From NCBI GenBank assembly GCA_017626625.1, contig JAGAIK010000605.1, forward strand, positions 1-5,904: DNA of 5,904 nucleotides, given 5' to 3'. Origin of the DNA: Roseburia sp. Lineage in GTDB: Bacteria; Bacillota; Clostridia; Lachnospirales; Lachnospiraceae. The position numbers and the translations under genes are program-made. Shown here in pieces: positions 1 to 5,904 of the stretch; the stretch's first letter is position 1; every line of letters starts with the position of its first letter. The notes beneath the pieces were generated by a model, which did no database searches, had not been told where the DNA came from, and saw only the letters and a program-made list of their open reading frames with translations.

Positions 1-462
1 CGTTATCAGAAGATTATCAGCAACAAAGAGGCGATTTTAGCGGACGCCCAGACAAAGGCGGATGCCATCATTGCCAAGGCGCAGGTGAAAACGGACGAAT
101 TAGTCAGCGAGCACCAGATTATGCAGCAGGCATATGCCCAGGCAAACGAGGTGGTGATGATTGCCACCAAGCAGGCGCAGGAGATATTAGACAGTGCCAC
201 CAATGACGCCAACGATATTCGCATGGGGGCTATGCAGTATACCGATGATATTTTAAAGAATCTGGAGAATACGATTTCTCATTCCATGGAAACCTCAAAG
301 GCACGCCACGATTCTTATATGAGTTCCATGCAGGGCTTTTTAGATGTGGTGACAGCCAACCGTGCAGAATTAAACCCCACAGCGGACGAGCCGGCGGAAA
401 CGTCAAAAAAAGAGGAACTGCCTAACGTTCAGATTTCCTCTGATATGTTAGGCAATTCCTGA
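1..462 (+). CDS. Alanine-rich coiled-coil protein, 5'-truncated (family often named 'ATPase')
   Basis: The reading frame is open from the first base, so the gene begins upstream of the window; 153 C-terminal residues are visible. An internal GTG at 85 is not the true start, because the same helical pattern runs through it. Visible residues 1 to about 105 are strongly helical, with alanines at 3-4 residue spacing mixed with charged and glutamine residues (for example AILADAQTKADAIIAKAQ). This is the pattern of a long coiled coil like those of F0 subunit b, V-type ATPase subunit H or DivIVA. The last 35 or so residues are polar, acidic and probably disordered. From memory, similar proteins of roughly 200 residues sit between coaD and ylbJ in Lachnospiraceae. 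Their 'ATPase' label reflects coiled-coil similarity: no nucleotide-binding motif is visible here. Function unknown; a scaffold or cell-envelope role would be a guess. It converges on ylbJ. Confidence 0.
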   Translation, partial: RYQKIISNKEAILADAQTKADAIIAKAQVKTDELVSEHQIMQQAYAQANEVVMIATKQAQEILDSATNDANDIRMGAMQYTDDILKNLENTISHSMETSKARHDSYMSSMQGFLDVVTANRAELNPTADEPAETSKKEELPNVQISSDMLGNS

Positions 463-471
463 AAAAGTGAA

Positions 472-500
472 TGTGACACTACATGAGTAACACTGTCACA
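472..500 (-). terminator. Inverted repeat between convergent genes, possible ylbJ terminator
   Basis: TGTGACA (472-478) and TGTCACA (494-500) are perfect 7-bp inverted arms separated by 15 nt. On the minus strand, reading out of ylbJ, the hairpin is followed after a few bases by a run of five T (positions 466-462), which suits a weak intrinsic terminator. On the plus strand no T run follows, so it would not be a standard terminator for the coiled-coil gene. The right arm overlaps the ylbJ stop codon. The short stem and long loop make this uncertain. Confidence 0.
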
Positions 501-1437
501 GAATACACAGGCAGGCGATGAGTCCCGCAAGCAGCGTAGAGACTGCGGTTAAGACCAGCTTTAACAGGAGGTAGCGTTTCATGGAAAGGCTGGTTCCTTT
601 CACCATGGAGCTGGTCTGTGCAATGCCGGAAAGGCCTCCGAAAGCGGTAAAGGACATGGCGAGAACATAGCGCAGCCTTCCGGGGAGGGAAAATTCCGAT
701 AACCGGTGAATGCCGTTGGTGATTTCTGTGATTCCGGTGAGCAGGACTTTTGCCGTATCGGGAATCGGCAGGAGCTCTAACATGGACGCAAACATGGAAA
801 ACAGCATAATATAACCACCCAGTCTGGTTAATGTTTCAAAACCATTCATGATGCCGGCATCTATGATTTTAAAATTCATTTGAGATTTAGATGCCGGTGT
901 TTTTTGTGTTCTGTCCTCCGTCCCGGAGGGTGCCTGGTTTTTCAGTTTCGGCAGGAGCAGACCGCCTAAGAGCACCGGAGGCAGATACAGCACCAGATAG
1001 CTGAGCAAAATCATGGAGGGCAGTTTTAATTCCTGGCAGAGGATGAAGCTGCTGATAAATACAGGGCTGATGTTGTTGGTGATGATGAAGAGGATTTCCG
1101 CCTCTTCCTGTGAAATTTTCCCGCATTTTAAAAGCTCTGCACAGTTTTTGCTCCCCATGGGAAATCCAAAGAGAAAGCCGGATAAAATCACAAATGCCCC
1201 GTTTTCACTTCCGGGCAGAATGATTCTGGTAATGGGATAAACATATTTTGTCAGGTAGGTCAGATAGTTCGAATAAATCAGAATATTTGACAGGATGGCA
1301 AAGGGGAGCAGCGAGGGCAGCACCCGCTCATACCAGAGCACCAGACCGTTTGCGGCGGCAGGGACAGCCTTCTGGGGAAAACATAAAATATACGCAATAA
1401 AAATAAGGAAACCGAGGAATATTAATTTCTTTTTCAT
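496..1437 (-). CDS. ylbJ: Sporulation membrane protein YlbJ/SpoVV, predicted dipicolinate transporter
   Basis: This is a 313-residue, very hydrophobic protein of the nucleoside-recognition/Gate-domain family. In Bacillus subtilis the relative YlbJ (renamed SpoVV) is made in the mother cell and needed to move dipicolinic acid across the outer forespore membrane. Here an N-terminal basic stretch (MKKK) leads into a first membrane helix at residues 5-20, and further hydrophobic spans lie at about 36-58, 80-95, 113-133, 139-163, 203-222, 255-275 and 287-312. Two similar Gate-like halves can be seen: GFLFGFPMGSKNCAEL (87-102) with TNNISPVFI (120-128), and LTGITEITNGI (233-243) with AFGGLSGIAQTSSM (265-278). 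They are joined by a polar loop at 165-188. It is shorter than the Bacillus protein (about 400 residues, from memory). The start is fixed by the first helix; no ATG, GTG or TTG follows until about residue 33. No Shine-Dalgarno sequence precedes it. Family assignment is firm; the exact substrate is inferred from Bacillus. Confidence 0.
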   Translation of the reverse strand: MKKKLIFLGFLIFIAYILCFPQKAVPAAANGLVLWYERVLPSLLPFAILSNILIYSNYLTYLTKYVYPITRIILPGSENGAFVILSGFLFGFPMGSKNCAELLKCGKISQEEAEILFIITNNISPVFISSFILCQELKLPSMILLSYLVLYLPPVLLGGLLLPKLKNQAPSGTEDRTQKTPASKSQMNFKIIDAGIMNGFETLTRLGGYIMLFSMFASMLELLPIPDTAKVLLTGITEITNGIHRLSEFSLPGRLRYVLAMSFTAFGGLSGIAQTSSMVKGTSLSMKRYLLLKLVLTAVSTLLAGLIACLCIL

Positions 1438-1453
1438 ATTAAACTATATGAAA
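1432..1453. repeat. 8-bp inverted repeat over the ylbJ start in the divergent gap
   Basis: TTTCATAT (1432-1439) and ATATGAAA (1446-1453) are perfect inverted arms around a 6-bp centre, TAAACT. The dyad covers the ylbJ start codon and the proposed ylbJ -10 element, and ends 14 bp before the pepD start. Its size and symmetry would suit an operator for a dimeric regulator. The arms are AT-rich and no second copy was noticed in the window, so this is only a candidate. Confidence 0.
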
Positions 1454-1471
1454 GGCAGGAGGATACTATGA
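1443..1471 (-). promoter_or_regulatory. Candidate sigma-E promoter for ylbJ
   Basis: On the minus strand, TCATAGT (1471-1465) is followed after exactly 14 bp by CATATAGT (1450-1443). From memory, the Bacillus sigma-E consensus is about KMATATT, 14-15 bp, CATACAAT, so these match 6/7 and 6/8. The spacing is ideal, and spoVV is in the sigma-E regulon in B. subtilis. Transcription would begin at or within a base or two of the ylbJ ATG (1437), giving a leaderless or nearly leaderless mRNA, which agrees with the missing Shine-Dalgarno sequence. The -35 element overlaps the pepD start codon. The region is AT-rich, so a chance match is possible. Confidence 0.
1457..1462 (+). promoter_or_regulatory. 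Ribosome binding site of pepD
   Basis: A perfect AGGAGG lies 5 nt before the ATG at 1468, which settles the pepD start. The same bases form two AGG arginine codons of a 7-codon open frame (MKGRRIL) that begins at 1448 and ends at 1471, overlapping the pepD ATG. Confidence 0.
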
Positions 1472-2922
1472 AACACACAGGAAAATTAAATTTAAAACCG
1501 GAAAATGTATTTTACTATTTTGAGCAGTTGGCGGCAATTCCCCACGGCTCGAGAAACACAAAGCAAATCAGCGATTATCTGGTGTCGTTTGCCAAAGAGC
1601 TTGGGTTAGAATACTACCAGGACGAGGCAAATAACGTGGTCATGATTCAGGAGGCAACACCGGGATACGAGAATGCAGACCCTGTTATTATTCAGGGACA
1701 TATGGATATGGTCTGTGAGAAAGAGAGCGGCTGTGACATTGATTTTGAGAAAGAGGGCTTAAGGCTCTACGTGGACGGCGATTTCTTAAAGGCGGAGGGA
1801 ACCACCTTAGGCGGCGATGACGGCATTGCGGTTGCCTATGCCCTTGCCATTTTGGCAGACGAAGAGATTGCCCATCCCAGATTAGAGGTTGTTATTACCG
1901 TGGACGAAGAAATCGGAATGCTTGGGGCAGAGAGCATAGATTTGTCCATGTTAAAGGGACATAAGATGTTAAATATTGATTCCGACGAAGAGGGGCGTTT
2001 TCTCACCAGTTGCGCGGGGGGAATGACGGTGCAAACCACCATTCCGGTGTCCTACATCAGCCAGAGGGGGATTCCCCTTAAGGTTACGGTCACCGGGTTA
2101 GACGGCGGGCATTCCGGCAGTGAAATCGACAAGGAGCATGGCAATGCCAATGTTCTCATGGGACGTGTCTTGAAATACCTTTCTGACCGGGGGGAGATGG
2201 GAATTTCCGCTTTGGCAGGGGGCTTAAAGGACAATGCCATTCCCAGGGAATGCAGTGCCGGATTGTTAGTTCCCGGTGAGAAGAAAGAGGAAATGCTTTC
2301 TTATCTAAAAGAAATCGAGGGCATTTTACAGAAGGAGTATGCTGCTTCTGATAAAAACGTCCGCATTGATGTGGAAGAGGCGGCGGAGACGGAACGGGAG
2401 ATTTTATCTTTCGCTTCCATGACGAAGGTGATTTTTTATCTCCGGAATGTGCCGGACGGCGTGCAGCATATGAGTATGGTAATGCCGGGTTTAGTGGAAA
2501 CCTCTTTAAATGCCGGAATTATGGAATTGACGCCGGAGAGCTTCAAGATTATTTCCTCCGTGCGGAGCAGCGTTTCCACCAGAAAGGAAGAGTTAGGCGG
2601 TAAGTTAGAATATTTAGCTGAATTTTTAGGCGGAGAGACGGAAATGAGCGGCGGATACCCGGCATGGGAGTACCGCGCAGATTCGGAAATCCGTGAGGGT
2701 ATCAGTGCAGTTTATGAAGAACTGTTCGGGGAAAAACCGGTATTTGAAGCCATTCACGCCGGGTTAGAGTGTGGTATTTTATCCGGTAAAATTGCAGACT
2801 TAGACTGCGTTTCCTTTGGACCGAACAATTATGACATCCATACGCCGAAGGAGCGGTTAAGTATTTCTTCCACAGAACGGGTATGGCGGTTATTAGTAGA
2901 ATTTTTAAAGAGATGTAAGTAA
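1468..2922 (+). CDS. pepD: Aminoacyl-histidine dipeptidase (peptidase D, M20 family)
   Basis: A cytoplasmic di-zinc aminopeptidase that splits Xaa-His and other dipeptides, the final step of peptide breakdown. Its 484 residues match the usual PepD length (about 485). All metal-site motifs of the M20C group are present: GHMDM with H78 and D80, GGDDG with D117, TVDEE with catalytic E147 and ligand E148, LNIDSDEEG with D171, and NYDIHTP with H458. These sit 2-3 residues before the PepD positions I recall from Escherichia coli and Vibrio (H80, D119, E150, D173, H461), so the enzyme looks intact. The lid or dimerisation domain should span roughly residues 190-390, inserted between the two halves of the catalytic domain, and includes TGLDGGHSGSEIDKEHGN (209-226). 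It is the first gene of a plus-strand run, divergent from ylbJ across 30 bp, with an M23 peptidase gene 3 bp downstream. No convincing sigma-A promoter was found; any promoter must lie inside the ylbJ 5' coding region. Confidence 0.
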   Translation: MKHTGKLNLKPENVFYYFEQLAAIPHGSRNTKQISDYLVSFAKELGLEYYQDEANNVVMIQEATPGYENADPVIIQGHMDMVCEKESGCDIDFEKEGLRLYVDGDFLKAEGTTLGGDDGIAVAYALAILADEEIAHPRLEVVITVDEEIGMLGAESIDLSMLKGHKMLNIDSDEEGRFLTSCAGGMTVQTTIPVSYISQRGIPLKVTVTGLDGGHSGSEIDKEHGNANVLMGRVLKYLSDRGEMGISALAGGLKDNAIPRECSAGLLVPGEKKEEMLSYLKEIEGILQKEYAASDKNVRIDVEEAAETEREILSFASMTKVIFYLRNVPDGVQHMSMVMPGLVETSLNAGIMELTPESFKIISSVRSSVSTRKEELGGKLEYLAEFLGGETEMSGGYPAWEYRADSEIREGISAVYEELFGEKPVFEAIHAGLECGILSGKIADLDCVSFGPNNYDIHTPKERLSISSTERVWRLLVEFLKRCK

Positions 2923-2925
2923 AGC

Positions 2926-3768
2926 ATGAAATCAAATCGTATCAGTATCTTACTATTATTTCTTGCGGTGGTCTTTGCCAATGTATTTTTGCAGGGCCTC
3001 ATCTGCGAGAGGGTACAGCAGATAAACTGTTTTTCCTATGAGACTGCATACGAGAACATGAGAAACCATAACCTGCCGGAGGAACTTATGGATACCTTCT
3101 TTAAGGCGTCCGGCGGGGACATCGTCCGTTACAGTGAGCTTTTGACCATGTATTTTGCCGGGGAAAATGCTGTAACGGACGTGAAAACCTTAGAAAAAGA
3201 GATTGATTATGTAAAAAAATACCGAGGAGAGGAATTTGAGGGTATCAGACAGCAGATTACCGCACTGTGGCAGGATTTAGAGGCGTTTCCGGTGGGGAAA
3301 ATTTTCAATGCGCCCGAGGCGACGGTTTCCTTTGAAAATAGCTGGATGCAGAGCCGCACCTTCGGCGGTGACAGGGGGCATGAGGGGACGGATATCATGG
3401 CTTCTGTCAATGAGAGAGGAATTTACCCGGTATACAGCATGACAGACGGTGTGGTGGAAAATATCGGCTGGCTGAAGTTAGGCGGCTACCGGATTGGCGT
3501 CAGAAGCCCTTCCGGGGCATATTTTTATTACGCCCATTTGGCAGAATATGCCGAAGAATTTGAAATCGGGGAAGAAGTAACGGCAGGGACGCTGCTGGGA
3601 TTTATGGGAGATACGGGGTACAGCGATGTGGAGGGAACCACGGGGAATTTTGCGGTGCACCTGCATTTGGGAATGTACCTGAATGATGAAAACGGCTGTG
3701 AATTCAGCGTAAATTCCTACCCCATGCTGGCATACCTCTGGGAAAAGCAGGGAAAACAGCTACGATAA
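2926..3768 (+). CDS. Membrane-anchored M23/LytM-family metallopeptidase
   Basis: This is a 280-residue probable peptidoglycan endopeptidase. Residues 6-24 form one hydrophobic segment after a short basic N-terminus (MKSNR), an uncleaved signal anchor or signal peptide that puts the rest outside the membrane. Residues 30-120 are a mostly helical, charged stalk I do not recognise. The M23 (LytM) domain covers about 125-255 with a complete active site: HEGTD (H152 and D156, zinc ligands), YYAH (H204, catalytic), GDTGYSD (228-234), and HLH (H245 catalytic, H247 zinc ligand). Nothing essential is missing, unlike inactive EnvC-type relatives, so it should be a true hydrolase acting on cross-bridge or stem peptides. 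The start is 3 bp after the pepD stop with only a weak purine-rich site (AAAGAGA at about 2907-2913), so translation is probably coupled to pepD. No sequence feature assigns it specifically to sporulation, division or general wall turnover. Confidence 0.
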   Translation: MKSNRISILLLFLAVVFANVFLQGLICERVQQINCFSYETAYENMRNHNLPEELMDTFFKASGGDIVRYSELLTMYFAGENAVTDVKTLEKEIDYVKKYRGEEFEGIRQQITALWQDLEAFPVGKIFNAPEATVSFENSWMQSRTFGGDRGHEGTDIMASVNERGIYPVYSMTDGVVENIGWLKLGGYRIGVRSPSGAYFYYAHLAEYAEEFEIGEEVTAGTLLGFMGDTGYSDVEGTTGNFAVHLHLGMYLNDENGCEFSVNSYPMLAYLWEKQGKQLR

Positions 3769-3775
3769 GGAAAGG
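3767..3775 (+). promoter_or_regulatory. Ribosome binding site that decides the unusual rsuA start
   Basis: AAGGAAAGG overlaps the stop codon of the M23 gene and ends 6 nt before the ATA codon at 3782, the normal distance for initiation. The next candidate, ATT at 3788, would be 12 nt away. The first standard start in the frame, GTG at 3866, lies about 90 nt downstream and has no such site at proper distance. Confidence 0.
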
Positions 3776-3781
3776 TTTTGT

Positions 3782-4516
3782 ATAGCAATTCGTCTGGATA
3801 AATATTTAACGGAACTGGGAATCGGCACCCGCAGTGAGGTAAAAAAGTATATCAAAGCGGGGCTGGTGACAGTGGACGGCGTACCGGAAAAGAAGCCGGA
3901 GGTAAAGGTGGAAGAAGAGAAGGCACAGGTCTGTTTCCGGGGAGAGAAACTTTCCTATGCAGCATATGAATATTATCTGTTCCACAAGCCGGCGGGCTGT
4001 GTCAGCGCCACCGAAGATAAAATACATAAGACGGTGATGGATTATCTGACGGATACCAGACGGACGGATTTGTTCCCCGTGGGGAGACTTGACATTGACA
4101 CGGAGGGGCTGCTGTTTATCACAAACGACGGTGCCCTCGCCCATGAATTGTTAAGTCCGGCGAAACATGTGCCAAAGACATATTATGCAAGGGTAGAGGG
4201 GCATGTCACAAAAGAAGATGTGAACCTTTTTGAAAATGGGGTTGACATAGGAGAGGAAAAGCCCACAAAACCCGCAAAGCTTGTCCTGTTGTCAGAGGGT
4301 GACATTTCGGAAATCCGGTTGACAATTACGGAAGGGAAGTTTCACCAGGTCAAGCGGATGTTTGAAGCGGTGGGAAAGCGGGTGGTTTATTTAAAACGGC
4401 TTTCCATGGGGACGCTGGTTCTGCCGGAGGATTTAAAGCCGGGGGAGTATCGGGCATTGACGGAGCAGGAACTGAGGGATCTCAAAAATATAAGCAGGTC
4501 AGGGGATACTGCATAG
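3782..4516 (+). CDS. rsuA: 16S rRNA pseudouridine synthase, RsuA family (apparent ATA start)
   Basis: Converts a uridine of ribosomal RNA to pseudouridine; RsuA itself modifies U516 of 16S rRNA. Read from ATA at 3782 the protein has 244 residues, typical of the family, and starts MAIRLDKYL, as relatives do. An N-terminal S4 RNA-binding domain (about residues 4-50: RLDKYLTELGIGTRSEVKKY) precedes the catalytic domain. FHKPAGCVSATEDKIHKTV (67-85) is closer to RsuA than to the 23S enzymes RluB/E/F. GRLDIDTEGLLFITNDG holds catalytic D104, and KTYYARVEG and the C-terminal GKFHQVKRMFEAVGKRV motif are present. No ATG, GTG or TTG exists in this frame between the in-frame stop at 3710 and GTG 3866, which would delete half of the S4 domain. 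Hence the start is a rare ATA (or ATT at 3788), or an ATG changed by mutation or sequencing error. It lies 13 bp after the M23 gene, probably co-transcribed and coupled. Exact rRNA target inferred. Confidence 0.
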   Translation: MAIRLDKYLTELGIGTRSEVKKYIKAGLVTVDGVPEKKPEVKVEEEKAQVCFRGEKLSYAAYEYYLFHKPAGCVSATEDKIHKTVMDYLTDTRRTDLFPVGRLDIDTEGLLFITNDGALAHELLSPAKHVPKTYYARVEGHVTKEDVNLFENGVDIGEEKPTKPAKLVLLSEGDISEIRLTITEGKFHQVKRMFEAVGKRVVYLKRLSMGTLVLPEDLKPGEYRALTEQELRDLKNISRSGDTA

Positions 4517-4576
4517 GGTTATTTCTGTCACGGAAACTGCAACATGACCTTCAAAAAACGAATTTTTAAAGTATGT

Positions 4577-4582
4577 AAGGAG
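4577..4582 (+). promoter_or_regulatory. Ribosome binding site of ygiQ
   Basis: AAGGAG lies 6 nt before the ATG at 4589 and fixes that start. The 72-bp gap before ygiQ (4517-4588) otherwise shows no clear promoter or terminator hairpin, so read-through from rsuA is the simplest reading. Confidence 0.
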
Positions 4583-4588
4583 ATTTAC

Positions 4589-5904
4589 ATGAGTAACGGA
4601 TTTTTGCCGATAAGCAGAGAAGATATGTTAGAAGCCGGAATCGAGCAGTTCGACTTCGTCTATGTCTGCGGGGATGCCTATGTGGACCATCCCTCCTTTG
4701 GACATGCCATTATTTCAAGGCTTTTAGAAGCCCACGGCTATAAAGTCGGAATCATTCCCCAACCGGACTGGCGGGATAAAAATTCCGTCTGCATTTTAGG
4801 GGAGCCGAGGCTGGGATTTCTGGTATCGGCGGGAAATATGGATTCCATGGTAAATCATTATTCCGTATCTAAAAAAAGACGTGCCACCGATGCCTTTACC
4901 CCCGGCGGCGTTATGGGAAAACGTCCCGATTATGCCACGATTGTTTATTGCAACCTGATTCGTCAGACCTACAAGCATACACCCATTATTATCGGCGGCA
5001 TTGAGGCGAGCCTTCGCCGTCTCGCCCATTACGATTACTGGTCAAACAAACTGAAACGCTCCATTCTTTTGGATTCCGGTGCGGATATTATTTCCTACGG
5101 CATGGGGGAGCACAGCATCATAGAGATTGCGGACGCATTGAACAGCGGGTTGGACGTGAAGGACATCACTTTTATCAACGGGACGGTTTATAAGACCAGA
5201 AAACGGGAGGATATCTATGACGCCATCGAACTGCCTCATTATGAGGAGTTGCTGGCGGACAAAAAAGAATATGCAAAAAGTTTTTATACCCAGTACTGCA
5301 ACACCGACCCCTTTGTGGCAAAGCGCCTGTTTGAGACCTATGACGGAAAAATGTTTGTAGTGCAGAATCCTCCGGCAAAGCCGTTGAGCCAGAGCGAGAT
5401 GGACCAGGTTTATGCCCTGCCCTACATGAGAACATATCATCCCTCCTATGAAGAGGCAGGCGGCGTTCCGGCAATCACGGAGGTAAAATTTTCCCTGGTG
5501 AGCAACCGGGGCTGTTACGGAGGCTGCAGTTTCTGCGCCCTGACCTTCCACCAGGGACGAATTATCCAGACCAGAAGCCACGAGTCCATTTTAGCCGAGG
5601 CAAAAAAAATGGTGTGGGAGCCGGATTTTAAGGGCTATATCCATGATGTGGGCGGTCCCACGGCAAATTTCCGTGCTCCCTCCTGTGAAAAACAGGTGAC
5701 GAAGGGGGTCTGTCCCAACAAACAATGTCTGTTTCCCAAGCCCTGTAAAAATTTAAGGGTTGACCATAAGGATTACCTGAAGCTTCTCAGAAGCCTGCGG
5801 GAACTTCCTAATGTAAAGAAGGTTTTTATCCGTTCCGGTATCCGGTTCGATTACCTGATTTATGACGAGGACAAGACTTTTCTCCGGGAACTCTGCGAAT
5901 ACCA
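4589..5904 (+). CDS. ygiQ: YgiQ-family radical SAM protein, 3'-truncated
   Basis: The frame is open from ATG 4589 to the window end; 438 residues are visible of a family usually above 600, so the C-terminal part is missing. The N-terminal domain (about 1-290) carries hallmark YgiQ motifs: VCGDAYVDHPSFGHAII (26-42), a possible Rossmann-like nucleotide or cofactor fold, and GGIEASLRRLAHYDYWS (136-152). The radical SAM core starts near residue 295, with the CxxxCxxC cluster CYGGCSFC (C309, C313, C316) that binds the 4Fe-4S cluster used to cleave S-adenosylmethionine. A second group of cysteines follows at C366, C375, C380 and C386, just before NLRVDH, and also occurs in relatives as I recall them. 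The reaction is unknown in this family; annotations such as 'UPF0313' carry no function. It lies 72 bp after rsuA on the same strand, with its own strong ribosome binding site. Family assignment is very secure. Confidence 0.
   Translation, partial: MSNGFLPISREDMLEAGIEQFDFVYVCGDAYVDHPSFGHAIISRLLEAHGYKVGIIPQPDWRDKNSVCILGEPRLGFLVSAGNMDSMVNHYSVSKKRRATDAFTPGGVMGKRPDYATIVYCNLIRQTYKHTPIIIGGIEASLRRLAHYDYWSNKLKRSILLDSGADIISYGMGEHSIIEIADALNSGLDVKDITFINGTVYKTRKREDIYDAIELPHYEELLADKKEYAKSFYTQYCNTDPFVAKRLFETYDGKMFVVQNPPAKPLSQSEMDQVYALPYMRTYHPSYEEAGGVPAITEVKFSLVSNRGCYGGCSFCALTFHQGRIIQTRSHESILAEAKKMVWEPDFKGYIHDVGGPTANFRAPSCEKQVTKGVCPNKQCLFPKPCKNLRVDHKDYLKLLRSLRELPNVKKVFIRSGIRFDYLIYDEDKTFLRELCEY

Noticed and set aside
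1422..1450. Possible sigma-A promoter for pepD (TTAATT, then TATATG)
   Set aside because: Only 3/6 and 4/6 matches in an AT-rich stretch; not better than chance.
2990..3006. Possible lipoprotein signal in the M23 protein (cysteine at residue 27 after the hydrophobic segment)
   Set aside because: The residues before the cysteine are G-L-I, which does not fit the usual lipobox (L/V/I, then A/S/T, then G/A/S). A plain signal anchor explains it better.
3713..3781. Frameshift fusion of the M23 gene to the rsuA frame, since the rsuA frame is open back to 3713
   Set aside because: The overlap contains no obvious slippery site, the M23 protein ends normally, and a good ribosome binding site precedes the ATA start.
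4544..4572. Possible sigma-A promoter before ygiQ (ATGACC, 17 bp, TAAAGT)
   Set aside because: Each box matches only 4 of 6, and transcription would start inside the ygiQ ribosome binding site.
5042..5581. Long open frame on the minus strand (179 codons), and another at 5175-5474
   Set aside because: Both lie opposite the strongly conserved ygiQ gene, and their translations show no recognisable domain. They are antisense shadows.

Overview
The window looks like the chromosome of a spore-forming, low- to mid-GC Firmicute, most likely a Lachnospiraceae-type Clostridium. The reasons are strong AGGAGG-type ribosome binding sites, a SpoVV/YlbJ-type sporulation gene, and an alanine-rich coiled-coil protein that I recognise from the coaD-ylbJ neighbourhood of that family. 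No mobile element, tRNA, rRNA or CRISPR array is visible.

Layout. Positions 1-462 (+) hold the 3' end of the coiled-coil protein gene. It converges on ylbJ (spoVV; 496-1437, minus strand), a multi-pass membrane protein linked to dipicolinic acid transport into spores. A 7-bp inverted repeat lies between the two genes. Only 30 bp separate the ylbJ start from a divergent plus-strand run of four genes: pepD-type M20 dipeptidase (1468-2922), a membrane-anchored M23/LytM-type cell-wall peptidase (2926-3768), an RsuA-family rRNA pseudouridine synthase (3782-4516), and a YgiQ-family radical SAM protein (4589 to the end, incomplete). Gaps of 3, 13 and 72 bp make the first three a likely operon, with ygiQ read through or separately started.

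How they fit together. PepD finishes the breakdown of dipeptides in the cytoplasm, and the M23 enzyme acts on peptidoglycan outside the membrane. RsuA modifies 16S rRNA, and YgiQ is a radical SAM protein of unknown reaction. This reads as a housekeeping set rather than a dedicated pathway. ylbJ is the only clear sporulation gene.

I do not see a convincing new multi-gene system. The points most worth checking are small and local. The rsuA frame has no ATG, GTG or TTG before its S4 domain and appears to start at an ATA codon behind a good ribosome binding site. The 30-bp divergent gap carries a plausible sigma-E promoter that would give a nearly leaderless ylbJ mRNA, an 8-bp inverted repeat, and a 7-codon minigene ending on the pepD start codon.
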